Shown here piece by piece: positions 21,753 through 30,376 of a DNA stretch of 64,000 nt (within the stretch, counting starts at the first letter, position 1; the number at the start of each line of letters is the position of its first letter). The notes under the pieces are model-generated. The model ran no database searches, was not told the DNA's origin, and was given only the letters and a program-made list of their open reading frames with translations. Source of the stretch: Bacillus siamensis KCTC 13613 (GTDB lineage: Bacteria; Bacillota; Bacilli; Bacillales; Bacillaceae). The stretch lies in NCBI RefSeq assembly GCF_000262045.1, contig NZ_AJVF01000041.1:434001-498000 (forward strand), written 5' to 3'. A program made the translations under genes and the position numbers.

Positions 21753-23107
21753 TGGCAACTGTTGCTTTTCATACCCTTGGCTGCAAGGTCAATCATTATG
21801 AAACAGAAGCAATCTGGCAGCTGTTTAAAGATGCGGGTTATGAACGAAAAGAATTCGAGCAGACAGCAGATGTATATGTCATTAATACATGTACGGTAAC
21901 AAACACGGGAGATAAAAAAAGCCGTCAAGTCATCAGACGGGCGATCCGCCAAAATCCTGAAGGCGTCATCTGCGTAACAGGGTGCTATGCGCAAACATCT
22001 CCGGCAGAAATTATGGCCATCCCGGGCGTTGACATCGTGGTCGGCACGCAGGATCGCGAAAAAATGCTCGGTTACATTGAGCAGTACAGAGAAGAGCGCC
22101 AGCCGATCAACGGCGTCGGCAACATTATGAAAGCACGTGTGTTTGAAGAGCTGGATGTTCCCGCTTTTACTGACCGGACAAGAGCGTCATTGAAAATCCA
22201 AGAAGGCTGCAACAACTTCTGTACGTTCTGCATCATCCCTTGGGCGCGCGGCCTGCTTCGTTCCCGCGATCCTGAAGAAGTCATTAAACAGGCGCAGCAG
22301 CTGGTGGATGCCGGTTATAAAGAAATCGTTCTGACGGGGATTCATACGGGCGGCTACGGCGAAGATATGAAAGATTATAATTTCGCCAAGCTTCTCCGTG
22401 AATTGGATACACGTGTAGAGGGACTGAAAAGGATCAGAATTTCATCTATTGAAGCAAGCCAAATCACTGATGAAGTGATTGAAGTGCTGGATGCGTCTGA
22501 TAAAATTGTCCGCCACCTTCACATCCCGATTCAGTCAGGATCAAACACCGTTCTGAAACGGATGAGACGCAAATATACGATGGAATTTTTCGCGGACCGG
22601 TTAAATAAGCTGAAAGAAGCGCTGCCGGGTCTTGCTGTCACATCTGATGTTATCGTCGGTTTCCCGGGTGAAACGGAAGAAGAATTTATGGAAACATACC
22701 GGTTCATTAAAGAACATAAATTTTCTGAGCTTCATGTGTTCCCTTACAGCAAACGCACCGGAACGCCTGCGGCCAGAATGGAAGACCAGGTTGACGAGAA
22801 TGTGAAAAATGAACGGGTGCACAAGCTGATTGCTCTGTCTGACCAGCTTGCCAAAGAATACGCCTCCGCTTATGAAGGAGAGGTCCTTGAAATCATTCCG
22901 GAAGAGACGTTTAAAGAGTCTGATGAAGACGGTATGTTCGTCGGCTATACAGACAATTACATGAAAGTCGTCTTCAAAGGCACGGAAGATTTAATCGGCA
23001 AACTTGTCAAAGTCAAAATTCAAAAAGCGGGCTATCCGTACAATGAAGGACAATTCGTCCGCGTTGTTGAAGAAGAAATGACTCAGAACATGCGCATGTC
23101 TTCGTAA
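21752..23107 (+). CDS. mtaB: tRNA t6A37 methylthiotransferase
   Basis: MtaB converts t6A to ms2t6A at position 37 of ANN-decoding tRNAs. The 451-residue protein has the N-terminal UPF0004 domain with three cluster cysteines (LGCKVNHYE, NTCTVT, TGCYAQ). The radical SAM motif CNNFCTFC is near residues 152-159, and a C-terminal TRAM domain follows. A strong AGAGGTGATC precedes ATG 21752, which overlaps the rsmE stop. It closes the heat-shock operon. It is YqeV in B. subtilis. Confidence 0.95.
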   Translation: MATVAFHTLGCKVNHYETEAIWQLFKDAGYERKEFEQTADVYVINTCTVTNTGDKKSRQVIRRAIRQNPEGVICVTGCYAQTSPAEIMAIPGVDIVVGTQDREKMLGYIEQYREERQPINGVGNIMKARVFEELDVPAFTDRTRASLKIQEGCNNFCTFCIIPWARGLLRSRDPEEVIKQAQQLVDAGYKEIVLTGIHTGGYGEDMKDYNFAKLLRELDTRVEGLKRIRISSIEASQITDEVIEVLDASDKIVRHLHIPIQSGSNTVLKRMRRKYTMEFFADRLNKLKEALPGLAVTSDVIVGFPGETEEEFMETYRFIKEHKFSELHVFPYSKRTGTPAARMEDQVDENVKNERVHKLIALSDQLAKEYASAYEGEVLEIIPEETFKESDEDGMFVGYTDNYMKVVFKGTEDLIGKLVKVKIQKAGYPYNEGQFVRVVEEEMTQNMRMSS

Positions 23108-23112
23108 CAGAT

Positions 23113-23144
23113 AAAAAACCGATGCTTTCACGCATCGGTTTTTT
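23113..23144. terminator. Bidirectional terminator between mtaB and yqeW
   Basis: AAAAAACCGATGC (23113-23125) pairs with GCATCGGTTTTTT (23132-23144) over 13 bp with a 6-base loop. It ends the mtaB transcript and, read in reverse, yqeW, whose stop codon lies at its edge. Confidence 0.95.
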
Positions 23145-24069
23145 ACGGTTTCGGAGGGATCAGCCTGTCAATCAGCCGATAAAATAAATGCGTGAACGGC
23201 AGAAATAATAACGCGGTGACAACATTAAACAAAAGGCTGAAATGCGCGATCATTTGCGCGGGATCGTCAGACAGCCGCTCTGTAAAACCTGCTGCTGCGG
23301 ACAGGAAGGGAAAGACAAGAAGTACGCCGAGAATATTAAAGACAACGTGAGCGCCGGCGGTCTGTCTCGCGGCATAACCCCCTGAAACAGCAGCCATGAC
23401 GGCCGTGACGCATGTCCCGATATTAGATCCGAGAACGACGCTGACCGCCTGTTCAATGCCGATCATCCCTTCGTTCATAAAGCTCATTAAAATGCCGATG
23501 CAGACGGAGCTTGAATGAATGATGGCCGTCAATATCATGCCGATCAAAAGAGCGGACCAGCTTGAATCATTTACATGGCGCAAAACTTCCGCTCCCGCCT
23601 TCATTTCTGTCAGCGGAACGGCAAGACGGCTGAAGCACGTGATGCAAAAAAAGATGATGCCGAGACCGAGAAAGCTTATGCCGATCTGCTTGAACGGATA
23701 TTTCCGGATAAGAATAAACACAAGGCCGCCGATCAAAAGCACCCAGATGAGCACATCCATCTTTATGGCCAAAAACTCCGTCGTAAATGTGGAGCCGACA
23801 TTCGTGCCGAGAATCATCGGAATGGTCCGTTTAAAAGGTAAAGCGCCTGCACTGACAAAGCCGATCACAATAACCATAAAAGCTGAGCTGCTCTGAAGAA
23901 AACCCGTGAATACAATGCTGATGAGAAAAGCTTTCAAAGGGTGGTCGGTAAACAAGAGGAGGCTCTTCTCAATTTTTGAATACGTTAAAGCGATCAGCCC
24001 CTGTCTGAGCAGGCTCATTCCGAGTAAAAAAACAAGGATAAGTGCGATAAAGAGAATCAGTATCAGCAA
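23143..24069 (-). CDS. yqeW: Na+/phosphate cotransporter family membrane protein
   Basis: The 308-residue protein has about eight membrane segments and two inverted QSSSA-type repeats (TGFLQSSSAFMV and AIIHSSSVCIG), the mark of the NptA/PF02690 sodium-phosphate cotransporter family; the substrate is not proven. The first GTG at 24078 touches the AAAGGGG binding site, whereas TTG 24069 is 9 bases from it, so TTG is preferred. It stands alone on the minus strand between mtaB and rpsU. Confidence 0.85.
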   Translation of the reverse strand: MLILILFIALILVFLLGMSLLRQGLIALTYSKIEKSLLLFTDHPLKAFLISIVFTGFLQSSSAFMVIVIGFVSAGALPFKRTIPMILGTNVGSTFTTEFLAIKMDVLIWVLLIGGLVFILIRKYPFKQIGISFLGLGIIFFCITCFSRLAVPLTEMKAGAEVLRHVNDSSWSALLIGMILTAIIHSSSVCIGILMSFMNEGMIGIEQAVSVVLGSNIGTCVTAVMAAVSGGYAARQTAGAHVVFNILGVLLVFPFLSAAAGFTERLSDDPAQMIAHFSLLFNVVTALLFLPFTHLFYRLIDRLIPPKP

Positions 24070-24139
24070 ACGAAACACCCCTTTCCATCATTATATAGAC
24101 AAGCCGCGTTATTCATGACGGAAAAGTGAACTCACTTAG

Positions 24140-24168
24140 TTGACCTGACTCATGGCTTATATTATAAT
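24140..24168 (+). promoter_or_regulatory. sigA-type promoter of rpsU-yqeY
   Basis: TTGACC (24140-24145) and TATAAT (24163-24168) are separated by 17 bases, close to ideal. The leader to rpsU is about 65 bases. Confidence 0.85.
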
Positions 24169-24240
24169 GTCAAAGTACATGTTTATATGTGTATCTTTTT
24201 AAAGGTAGTCGATTGGTGTATTCGGAGGGAGGGAAAGAGA

Positions 24241-24414
24241 ATGTCAAAAACGGTCGTTAGAAAAAACGAATCGCTTGAAGATGCTCTTCGTCGCTTCAAA
24301 CGCAGTGTATCAAAGACAGGTACTTTGCAAGAAGCAAGAAAGCGCGAATTTTATGAAAAACCTAGCGTAAAGCGCAAGAAAAAGTCAGAAGCTGCTAGAA
24401 AACGCAAATTCTAA
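24241..24414 (+). CDS. rpsU: 30S ribosomal protein S21
   Basis: The 57-residue basic protein starts [18 protein letters not shown] and ends EAARKRKF, typical of S21, which binds near the anti-Shine-Dalgarno end of 16S rRNA. ATG 24241 follows a GGAGGGAGGG tract; longer in-frame starts lack a binding site. It is followed at 14 bases by yqeY, a pairing conserved in Firmicutes. Confidence 0.97.
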
Positions 24415-24428
24415 AAGAGGGTGGATTT

Positions 24429-24875
24429 ATGAGTCTTCTTGAGCGACTTAACCAAGATATGAAGCTGTATATGAAAAGCCGTGAGAAAGACAAACTGACT
24501 GTCGTTCGAATGGTGAAAGCTTCACTTCAAAACGAAGCAATTAAGCTTAAGAAAGACAGTTTGACCGAGGATGAGGAACTTACTGTCCTATCTCGTGAAC
24601 TTAAGCAACGTAAAGACTCCCTCCATGAATTTTCAAACGCTAATCGTTTAGATTTAGTAGATAAAGTTCAAAAAGAGCTGGACATTTTAGAAGTTTATTT
24701 ACCGAAGCAGCTTTCTGAAGAAGAGCTGCAGACAATCGTAAATGAAACCATCGCTGAAGTCGGTGCGAGCTCGAAAGCGGACATGGGCAAAGTGATGAGT
24801 GCTATTATGCCTAAAGTAAAAGGTAAAGCTGACGGCAGCGTGATTAACAGGCTTGTCAGCAGTCAATTATCTTAA
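24429..24875 (+). CDS. yqeY: GatB/YqeY domain protein
   Basis: The 148-residue protein is a stand-alone YqeY domain, homologous to the tRNA-binding tail of GatB in the Glu/Asp-tRNA amidotransferase. Motifs seen are [27 protein letters not shown] and [19 protein letters not shown]. It may assist tRNA-dependent amidation, but its role is unproven. GAGGGTGG precedes ATG 24429. It is the last gene of the rpsU unit. Confidence 0.92.
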   Translation: MSLLERLNQDMKLYMKSREKDKLTVVRMVKASLQNEAIKLKKDSLTEDEELTVLSRELKQRKDSLHEFSNANRLDLVDKVQKELDILEVYLPKQLSEEELQTIVNETIAEVGASSKADMGKVMSAIMPKVKGKADGSVINRLVSSQLS

Positions 24876-24884
24876 TTGACGAAG

Positions 24885-24919
24885 AAAAAGACATCTTTCC
24901 TCGAGAGATGTCTTTTTTT
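24885..24919 (+). terminator. Terminator after yqeY
   Basis: AGACATCT (24889-24896) pairs with AGATGTCT (24906-24913), extended by an A run and a T7 run. Confidence 0.92.
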
Positions 24920-24932
24920 ATACATAAAAAAA

Positions 24933-24958
24933 TGAAACTAAAGTACATTTGTTACGTA
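24933..24958 (+). promoter_or_regulatory. sigW-type promoter of yqeZ-floA-yqfB
   Basis: TGAAAC (24933-24938) and CGTA (24955-24958) are separated by 16 bases, an exact match to the extracytoplasmic sigma factor W consensus. The operon belongs to the sigW regulon in B. subtilis. Confidence 0.88.
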
Positions 24959-24997
24959 TATAAAGAAGAATGAAACGGGAAGGAGGGTATATCTGCC

Positions 24998-26314
24998 TTG
25001 TTCCGAAAAAAAACCGGAATTGCTGTTGCTCTATTGGGCTTGTTTGTATTATCTTTATTAGGAGTTCAATTGAACGCAAAAGCTGATCGTCCATCGGTTT
25101 ATGTCATCCCGGTTGAGAAAAATGTCGAACAGGGGCTTGCCGCTTTTTTAACGCGTTCTTTCAAAGAAGCGAAGGAATCCGGCGCGTCACACATTATTCT
25201 TGACATCAATACACCGGGAGGCGCCGTTCAATCAGCTTTGGATATTGCAGATGTCATCGGCGGCGCGGATGTGCCTGTTACCGCTTACGTGAACAAACGG
25301 GCGCTTTCTGCCGGGGCATATATAGCGCTTCAGGCGGATGACATTTATATGGCGCCGGGCGGAAAAATGGGTGCCGCAGCCATCATCGACGGCAAAGGAA
25401 ACGCGGCAGACAAAAAGGCCCAATCACTATGGCATGCAGAAATGGAGGACGCAGCGGCTAAAAACAACCGAAACCCGAAATACGCCCTGGCCATGGCAGA
25501 CCCCGCCATCAATGCAAAAGAAGCGGGCGCTCCAAAGGGAAAACTGCTGACACTGACAGCTGAAAAAGCGAAGGAAGTCGGATATTCGGAGGGAACGGTT
25601 TCAAACCTCGATGCTTTATATACAAAGCTCGGTTTTGACAAAGCCGATGTTCACCATGCAAAAGAGGGTTTTGTCGGAAAATTGGGAAGATGGCTGACAA
25701 ACCCGTTTGTTGTCCCCGTCTTATTAACGCTCGCTTTGCTTGGTTTGACCATTGAATTGTTCTCGCCGGGCCTCGGCATACCGGGCGCCGTCGGACTGAC
25801 GGCCATGCTGCTGTTTTTCACCGGGCATATCGCTGCCGGATTCGCCGGTTATGACAGTGTATTCTTGTTTTGCGCGGGCTTGGTTTTTATCCTTTTAGAG
25901 ATATTTCTGCCCGGAGGCATAATTGGTCTTATCGGTGTTGCAGGCGTCATCGCGAGCCTCTTTCTCGCTGCGGGCAGCTTTACTGTAATGGCGGTTTCTC
26001 TCTTGATCGCCTTTAGTGTGTCTATTGCTGCCTTTATCATATTAACAAGGGTGTTGGGGAAACGAATGAAATTCTTTAAGAAATTGATATTAACTGATTC
26101 AACAAGCACGGAGAACGGTTATGTTTCAAATCAGAACCGGACGGAGCTGTTGGGGAAAATCGGTGTTACCGCTACAGCCCTCAGACCGTCAGGCACCGTT
26201 ATTATTGATGATGAACGCCTTGATGTCGTTTCAGAAGGATCATTCACTGAAAAAGACAGACAGGTGAAAGTGGTGAAAGCGGAAGGCTCACGCATTGTCG
26301 TGAGAGAAATATAG
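24998..26314 (+). CDS. yqeZ: NfeD family membrane serine protease YqeZ
   Basis: This is a long NfeD protein of 438 residues. A signal segment (about 5-28) is followed by a ClpP-like protease domain with NTPGGAVQ near residue 72 and the catalytic Ser in ALSAGAYIAL near residue 106. Four or so membrane segments lie between about 230 and 350, and a C-terminal OB fold ends the protein. Such proteins partner the flotillin encoded next door. The start is TTG 24998, about 10 bases after AGGAGGG. It is the first gene of the sigW operon, induced by cell-envelope stress. Confidence 0.92.
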   Translation: MFRKKTGIAVALLGLFVLSLLGVQLNAKADRPSVYVIPVEKNVEQGLAAFLTRSFKEAKESGASHIILDINTPGGAVQSALDIADVIGGADVPVTAYVNKRALSAGAYIALQADDIYMAPGGKMGAAAIIDGKGNAADKKAQSLWHAEMEDAAAKNNRNPKYALAMADPAINAKEAGAPKGKLLTLTAEKAKEVGYSEGTVSNLDALYTKLGFDKADVHHAKEGFVGKLGRWLTNPFVVPVLLTLALLGLTIELFSPGLGIPGAVGLTAMLLFFTGHIAAGFAGYDSVFLFCAGLVFILLEIFLPGGIIGLIGVAGVIASLFLAAGSFTVMAVSLLIAFSVSIAAFIILTRVLGKRMKFFKKLILTDSTSTENGYVSNQNRTELLGKIGVTATALRPSGTVIIDDERLDVVSEGSFTEKDRQVKVVKAEGSRIVVREI

Positions 26315-26338
26315 ATGATAATCTTGAGGAGGAATTAG

Positions 26339-27331
26339 ATGGAATTGTCAAGTTTGGCGATTTTAGCAATAGTTGCAGCTGCCATAATTGTGTTAGCCAT
26401 ATTCTTCACCTTTGTACCGGTGATGCTATGGATTTCGGCACTTGCAGCAGGAGTCAGAATCAGCATTTTCACTTTGGTCGGGATGAGGTTGCGCCGCGTC
26501 ATTCCAAGCCGCGTTGTCAACCCGTTAATTAAGGCGCACAAAGCCGGCCTGTCCGCAACAACAAATCAGCTCGAAAGCCATTACCTGGCCGGAGGTAATG
26601 TCGACAGGGTGGTCAATGCCCTGATTGCGGCACAGCGCGCCAATATTGAGCTGACATTTGAACGCTGCGCAGCCATTGACCTGGCCGGGCGTGATGTATT
26701 GGAAGCCGTACAGATGAGTGTCAATCCGAAGGTCATTGAAACACCGTTTATCGCAGGTGTCGCCATGGACGGAATTGAAGTGAAAGCAAAAGCCAGAATC
26801 ACGGTAAGAGCCAATATCGAGCGCCTTGTCGGAGGAGCGGGAGAAGAGACGGTTGTCGCCCGTGTCGGAGAAGGGATTGTCTCAACAATCGGTTCTTCAC
26901 ATAATCATAAAAAAGTGCTTGAAAACCCTGATATGATTTCGCAGACCGTACTTGGCAAAGGGCTGGATTCAGGCACCGCATTTGAAATTCTCTCGATTGA
27001 CATCGCCGACGTGGATATCGGCAAAAACATCGGAGCGATTCTGCAGACAGACCAGGCGGAAGCAGACAAAAACATTGCACAGGCCAAAGCCGAAGAACGC
27101 CGCGCCATGGCCGTCGCCCAAGAGCAGGAAATGCGTGCGCGAGTAGAAGAAATGCGTGCGAAAGTCGTGGAAGCTGAAGCGGAAGTGCCGCTTGCGATGG
27201 CTGAAGCCTTACGTGAAGGAAACATCGGTGTCATGGATTATATGAACATAAAAAATATCGACGCTGACACGGACATGAGGGATTCTATCGGCAAGCTGAC
27301 GAATGACCAGCAAGATGAAGACCAACAATAA
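26339..27331 (+). CDS. floA: Flotillin-like protein FloA
   Basis: FloA (YqfA) organises membrane microdomains and modulates membrane fluidity. The 330-residue protein has an N-terminal membrane-embedded hydrophobic stretch (about 5-40), an SPFH-like domain, and a C-terminal Ala/Glu-rich helix ([19 protein letters not shown] onwards) used for oligomerisation. GAGGAGG precedes ATG 26339, 24 bases after yqeZ. Confidence 0.95.
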   Translation: MELSSLAILAIVAAAIIVLAIFFTFVPVMLWISALAAGVRISIFTLVGMRLRRVIPSRVVNPLIKAHKAGLSATTNQLESHYLAGGNVDRVVNALIAAQRANIELTFERCAAIDLAGRDVLEAVQMSVNPKVIETPFIAGVAMDGIEVKAKARITVRANIERLVGGAGEETVVARVGEGIVSTIGSSHNHKKVLENPDMISQTVLGKGLDSGTAFEILSIDIADVDIGKNIGAILQTDQAEADKNIAQAKAEERRAMAVAQEQEMRARVEEMRAKVVEAEAEVPLAMAEALREGNIGVMDYMNIKNIDADTDMRDSIGKLTNDQQDEDQQ

Positions 27332-27358
27332 CCTCTCTATTAAGGAGGGAGCCGCTAT

Positions 27359-27793
27359 ATGCACGAGATTCTGACAAATCCGCTCGTCATTGCCGCCGTC
27401 ATCGGCATTATATCGGCAATATTCGGCAAGAAAAACAAAGATGAAAAACGCCCGCCGAATAGACGTCCCGCAGATCAGAAAAAAAAGCAGGATCACACAC
27501 AGCCGCCGCAAGAGCATAAGCCGGTAGCGGAAGAAATGCCTGCCGTTTCCAAAGAGAACCCTTTTGAGCAAAAAAGAAGGGAAGCTGAAAAGCGCCTTGC
27601 AGAGACAGAGAAGATGTTCAATGGGCTTGATCATAAGCTGACATCTCAACGCGCACGAAATGCGTCTCTGAAGAAATCAGCCCTCAAGATTAAGAAAGAA
27701 ACTGCAGTGCAGGGCATCATATTCAGTGAGATTTTAGGTCCGCCCCGTGCAAAAAAACCGCACCGGACCATGCGGAGCATCGGTAAAAATTAA
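27359..27793 (+). CDS. yqfB: YqfB, small protein of the floA operon
   Basis: The 144-residue protein has a hydrophobic N-terminal segment (about 7-22), followed by a very polar Lys/Pro/Gln-rich and then Glu/Arg-rich helical part. It matches YqfB by position and type; no function is established. Its place behind yqeZ and floA suggests a role at the membrane. AAGGAGGG at 27342-27349 precedes ATG 27359. The transcript ends at the hairpin 27800-27849. Confidence 0.8.
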   Translation: MHEILTNPLVIAAVIGIISAIFGKKNKDEKRPPNRRPADQKKKQDHTQPPQEHKPVAEEMPAVSKENPFEQKRREAEKRLAETEKMFNGLDHKLTSQRARNASLKKSALKIKKETAVQGIIFSEILGPPRAKKPHRTMRSIGKN

Positions 27794-27799
27794 AGTGTT

Positions 27800-27849
27800 A
27801 GAACCCCTTTTCAAATCATACATATGAGATGAAAGGGGGTTCTTTTTTT
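27800..27849 (+). terminator. Terminator of the yqeZ operon, overlapping the yqfC ribosome binding site
   Basis: The arms 27800-27813 and 27830-27843 pair over 14 positions with one G-U, followed by a T run. The right arm contains AAAGGGGG (27832-27839), which is also the yqfC ribosome binding site, and the loop contains CATACATAT (27817-27825), resembling a sigE -10 element. Confidence 0.85.
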
Positions 27850-28131
27850 ATGGGGCAAAGAAAGAATCGTGTAAAGGCGTGGCTGACTAGAGCATTGGAA
27901 ATTCCCCCGGACGTTATGATGGATCTGCCTCGCATTACGATGGTCGGCAGACTTCATATCTACATAGAGAATCACAGAGGCCTCTTGCTGTTCAGCGAAG
28001 AAGAAGTCAGGCTGATGCTCAAGCAGGGGCAATGTATCATATCAGGAAAAAACTTGGTCATTAAGGCAATCCTTCCTGAGGAAATCCTTTTGGAGGGCAC
28101 GATAGATCACGTAAGATATGTCGATTCATAA
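27850..28131 (+). CDS. yqfC: Sporulation protein YqfC (YabP family)
   Basis: The 93-residue protein belongs to the YabP/YqfC family (DLPRITMVGRLHIYIENHRGLLLFS, then VRLMLKQGQCIISGKNLVIKAI) found in endospore formers. yqfC and yqfD are sigE-dependent mother-cell genes in B. subtilis. ATG 27850 follows AAAGGGGG at 27832-27839; this site is locked in the terminator hairpin of any transcript arriving from yqfB, so only a transcript starting near 27830 should be translated well. Confidence 0.88.
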   Translation: MGQRKNRVKAWLTRALEIPPDVMMDLPRITMVGRLHIYIENHRGLLLFSEEEVRLMLKQGQCIISGKNLVIKAILPEEILLEGTIDHVRYVDS

Positions 28132-28148
28132 AGCCGGGGGGAAATAAT

Positions 28149-29333
28149 GTGAAAAACAAATGGCTGTCATTTTTTTCGGGTAAAGTCCAAATGGAAGTCA
28201 AAGGAAAAGGGATTGAACGGCTGCTTAATGAATGCACGAGAAACGGAATCGCCATCTTTGCGGTGAAAAAAAAGCAAGACTGTGTTCTGCTGATGATTCA
28301 GCTTCAAGATGTACATGCTTTCAGAAGAGTCATCAGAAAACATGAATGCAAAGCAAGATTTACAAAAAGAAAGGGCCTGCCCTTTCTGCTTCTCAAATCA
28401 AAATTAAACCTGGGCTTTACTGCGGGATTTGTGATATTTTTCATTATATTGTTTCTTTTGTCCAACATGATTTGGGACATTGATATTAAAGGGGCCAAGC
28501 CTGAAACCGAGCATCAGATGATGAAGCACCTGGAAGAAATCGGTGTGAAAAAAGGCCGTTTGCAATTTCTGATGATGACGCCGGAGAAAATTCAAAAATC
28601 ATTAACAAACGGCATCGATAATATTACGTGGGTCGGTGTGGAATTGAACGGGACAGCCCTTCATATGAAAGTGGTTGAAAAAAATGAACCGACAAAAGAA
28701 AAGTACGTGAGCCCCCGTCATATCGTTGCCAAAAAGAAGGCGGTCATCAAAAGGATGTTCGTGCAAAAGGGGCAGCCGATGGCTTTTGTGAACGATCATG
28801 TTGACAAAGGACAGCTCCTCGTCTCAGGACTGATCGGAAATGAAGACCGGAAAGTCGCCTCAAAAGCGGAAATTTACGGAGAAACATGGTACAAGTCAGA
28901 AGTAACTGTGCCTCTTGAAACATCATTTACGCTATATACGGGTAAAGTAAGGACGAAGCACAAGCTGTCTTTCGGATCATGGGGCGTGCCTTTTTGGGGC
29001 TTCGGGTTCAATGAGGAGCCGCTGAAACATCCGAAAACAGAGGAAGAAAAGCATCCGTTTCAATTTCTGGGGCTGAAGCTTCCGGTATCTTACGCCAAAG
29101 AACAGACAAGAGAAAGTGAAACATCCGTGCGGACTTATACGAAGGACGAAGCGGTTCAGGCCGGCATCAAAATGGGCAGACAAGACGTAGAGAAGCGATT
29201 AAGCGGCAGCGGAGAGGTGGAAAGTGAAAAAGTTTTGCACCAATCCGTTGAGAATGGTAAAGTAAAGTTGATTATTCTCTACCAAGTTATAGAAGATATC
29301 GTGCAAACCACACCTATTGTTCAGGGAGACTAA
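28149..29333 (+). CDS. yqfD: Sporulation protein YqfD
   Basis: The 394-residue protein matches the YqfD family, a mother-cell sporulation protein of unclear mechanism. A basic N-terminal domain of about 80 residues is followed by one membrane segment (LGFTAGFVIFFIILFLLSNMIW, about residues 93-114). A large domain follows, with a POTRA-like beginning (IDIKGAKPETEHQMMKHLEEIGV). The start is GTG 28149 after GGGGGG. It lies between yqfC and phoH. Confidence 0.9.
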   Translation: MKNKWLSFFSGKVQMEVKGKGIERLLNECTRNGIAIFAVKKKQDCVLLMIQLQDVHAFRRVIRKHECKARFTKRKGLPFLLLKSKLNLGFTAGFVIFFIILFLLSNMIWDIDIKGAKPETEHQMMKHLEEIGVKKGRLQFLMMTPEKIQKSLTNGIDNITWVGVELNGTALHMKVVEKNEPTKEKYVSPRHIVAKKKAVIKRMFVQKGQPMAFVNDHVDKGQLLVSGLIGNEDRKVASKAEIYGETWYKSEVTVPLETSFTLYTGKVRTKHKLSFGSWGVPFWGFGFNEEPLKHPKTEEEKHPFQFLGLKLPVSYAKEQTRESETSVRTYTKDEAVQAGIKMGRQDVEKRLSGSGEVESEKVLHQSVENGKVKLIILYQVIEDIVQTTPIVQGD

Positions 29334-29336
29334 AGA

Positions 29337-30296
29337 ATGGCAGAACATTTACTTGCGATTAATCACAAACTGAAAAGCCCGGATGAAGCACTTTCTTTGT
29401 TCGGCAGCCAAGATTCCTTTTTACATTTAATGGAGAAGGATCTGGGCGTAAGCATCATCACACGCGGTGAAACCATTTACGTTTCCGGCAATGATGAGTC
29501 TTTTGAGATTGCTGACAGATTATTGGGCTCGCTCCTTACTTTAATCCGCAAGGGGATCGAGATTTCGGAACGTGATGTGCTGTATGCCGTGAAAATGGCA
29601 AAGAAAGATGAACTGGACTATTTTGAAAGCATGTATGAAGAGGAAATAACGAAAACGGCAAAAGGCAAACCGATCCGTGTCAAAACCATCGGCCAGAGAG
29701 AATATGTTGCGGCGATGAAGAAAAACGACATGGTGTTCGGCATCGGGCCGGCGGGAACCGGCAAAACATATTTGGCGGTCGTAAAAGCGGTGCATGCTTT
29801 AAAAAACGGCCACATTAAAAAAATCATTTTAACAAGACCCGCTGTGGAAGCCGGTGAAAGCCTCGGTTTTCTGCCCGGAGACTTAAAGGAAAAAGTAGAT
29901 CCTTATCTGCGCCCGCTGTATGACGCGCTCCACGATGTGCTCGGAAGCGACCATACGGAGCGTCTGATGGAAAGAGGGGTTATCGAAATCGCCCCGCTTG
30001 CCTATATGAGAGGGCGGACGCTTGACGACGCATATGTGATTCTTGATGAAGCCCAGAATACCACTCCCGCTCAAATGAAAATGTTTTTGACGAGATTGGG
30101 TTTTGGCTCTAAAATGATCATTACGGGCGACGTAAGCCAAATTGACCTGCCGAAAGGCGTCACATCGGGACTTGCAGTAGCGAGGGATATGCTGAATGAC
30201 ATAAACGGCATTTCCGTGATTGAACTTGACCAGACAGATGTGGTCAGACATCCGCTTGTTGCAAAGATTATTGAAGCTTATGATAAGCAAAAGTAA
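29337..30296 (+). CDS. phoH: PhoH-like ATPase
   Basis: The 319-residue protein has an N-terminal KH-like part and an ATPase domain with P-loop GPAGTGKT near residues 137-144 and Walker B VILDEAQN near residue 235. PhoH proteins are predicted RNA-associated ATPases; neighbourhood with ybeY and era suggests ribosome or RNA metabolism. It is called phoH or phoL (YqfE) in B. subtilis. ATG 29337 comes 3 bases after the yqfD stop, with AGGGAGA upstream. Confidence 0.92.
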   Translation: MAEHLLAINHKLKSPDEALSLFGSQDSFLHLMEKDLGVSIITRGETIYVSGNDESFEIADRLLGSLLTLIRKGIEISERDVLYAVKMAKKDELDYFESMYEEEITKTAKGKPIRVKTIGQREYVAAMKKNDMVFGIGPAGTGKTYLAVVKAVHALKNGHIKKIILTRPAVEAGESLGFLPGDLKEKVDPYLRPLYDALHDVLGSDHTERLMERGVIEIAPLAYMRGRTLDDAYVILDEAQNTTPAQMKMFLTRLGFGSKMIITGDVSQIDLPKGVTSGLAVARDMLNDINGISVIELDQTDVVRHPLVAKIIEAYDKQK

Positions 30297-30300
30297 TGCA

Positions 30301-30335
30301 AAAATGACCCGATCTCCCGTTATCGGGTCATTTTT
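30301..30335 (+). terminator. Terminator after phoH
   Basis: AATGACCCGAT (30303-30313) pairs with ATCGGGTCATT (30322-30332) and is followed by T residues. It separates phoH from pgpH, which may need its own promoter or read-through. Confidence 0.88.
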
Positions 30336-30376
30336 ATATGATGTGTTCCTGATGTTTCAGGGAGGAGGTTCTTGTT

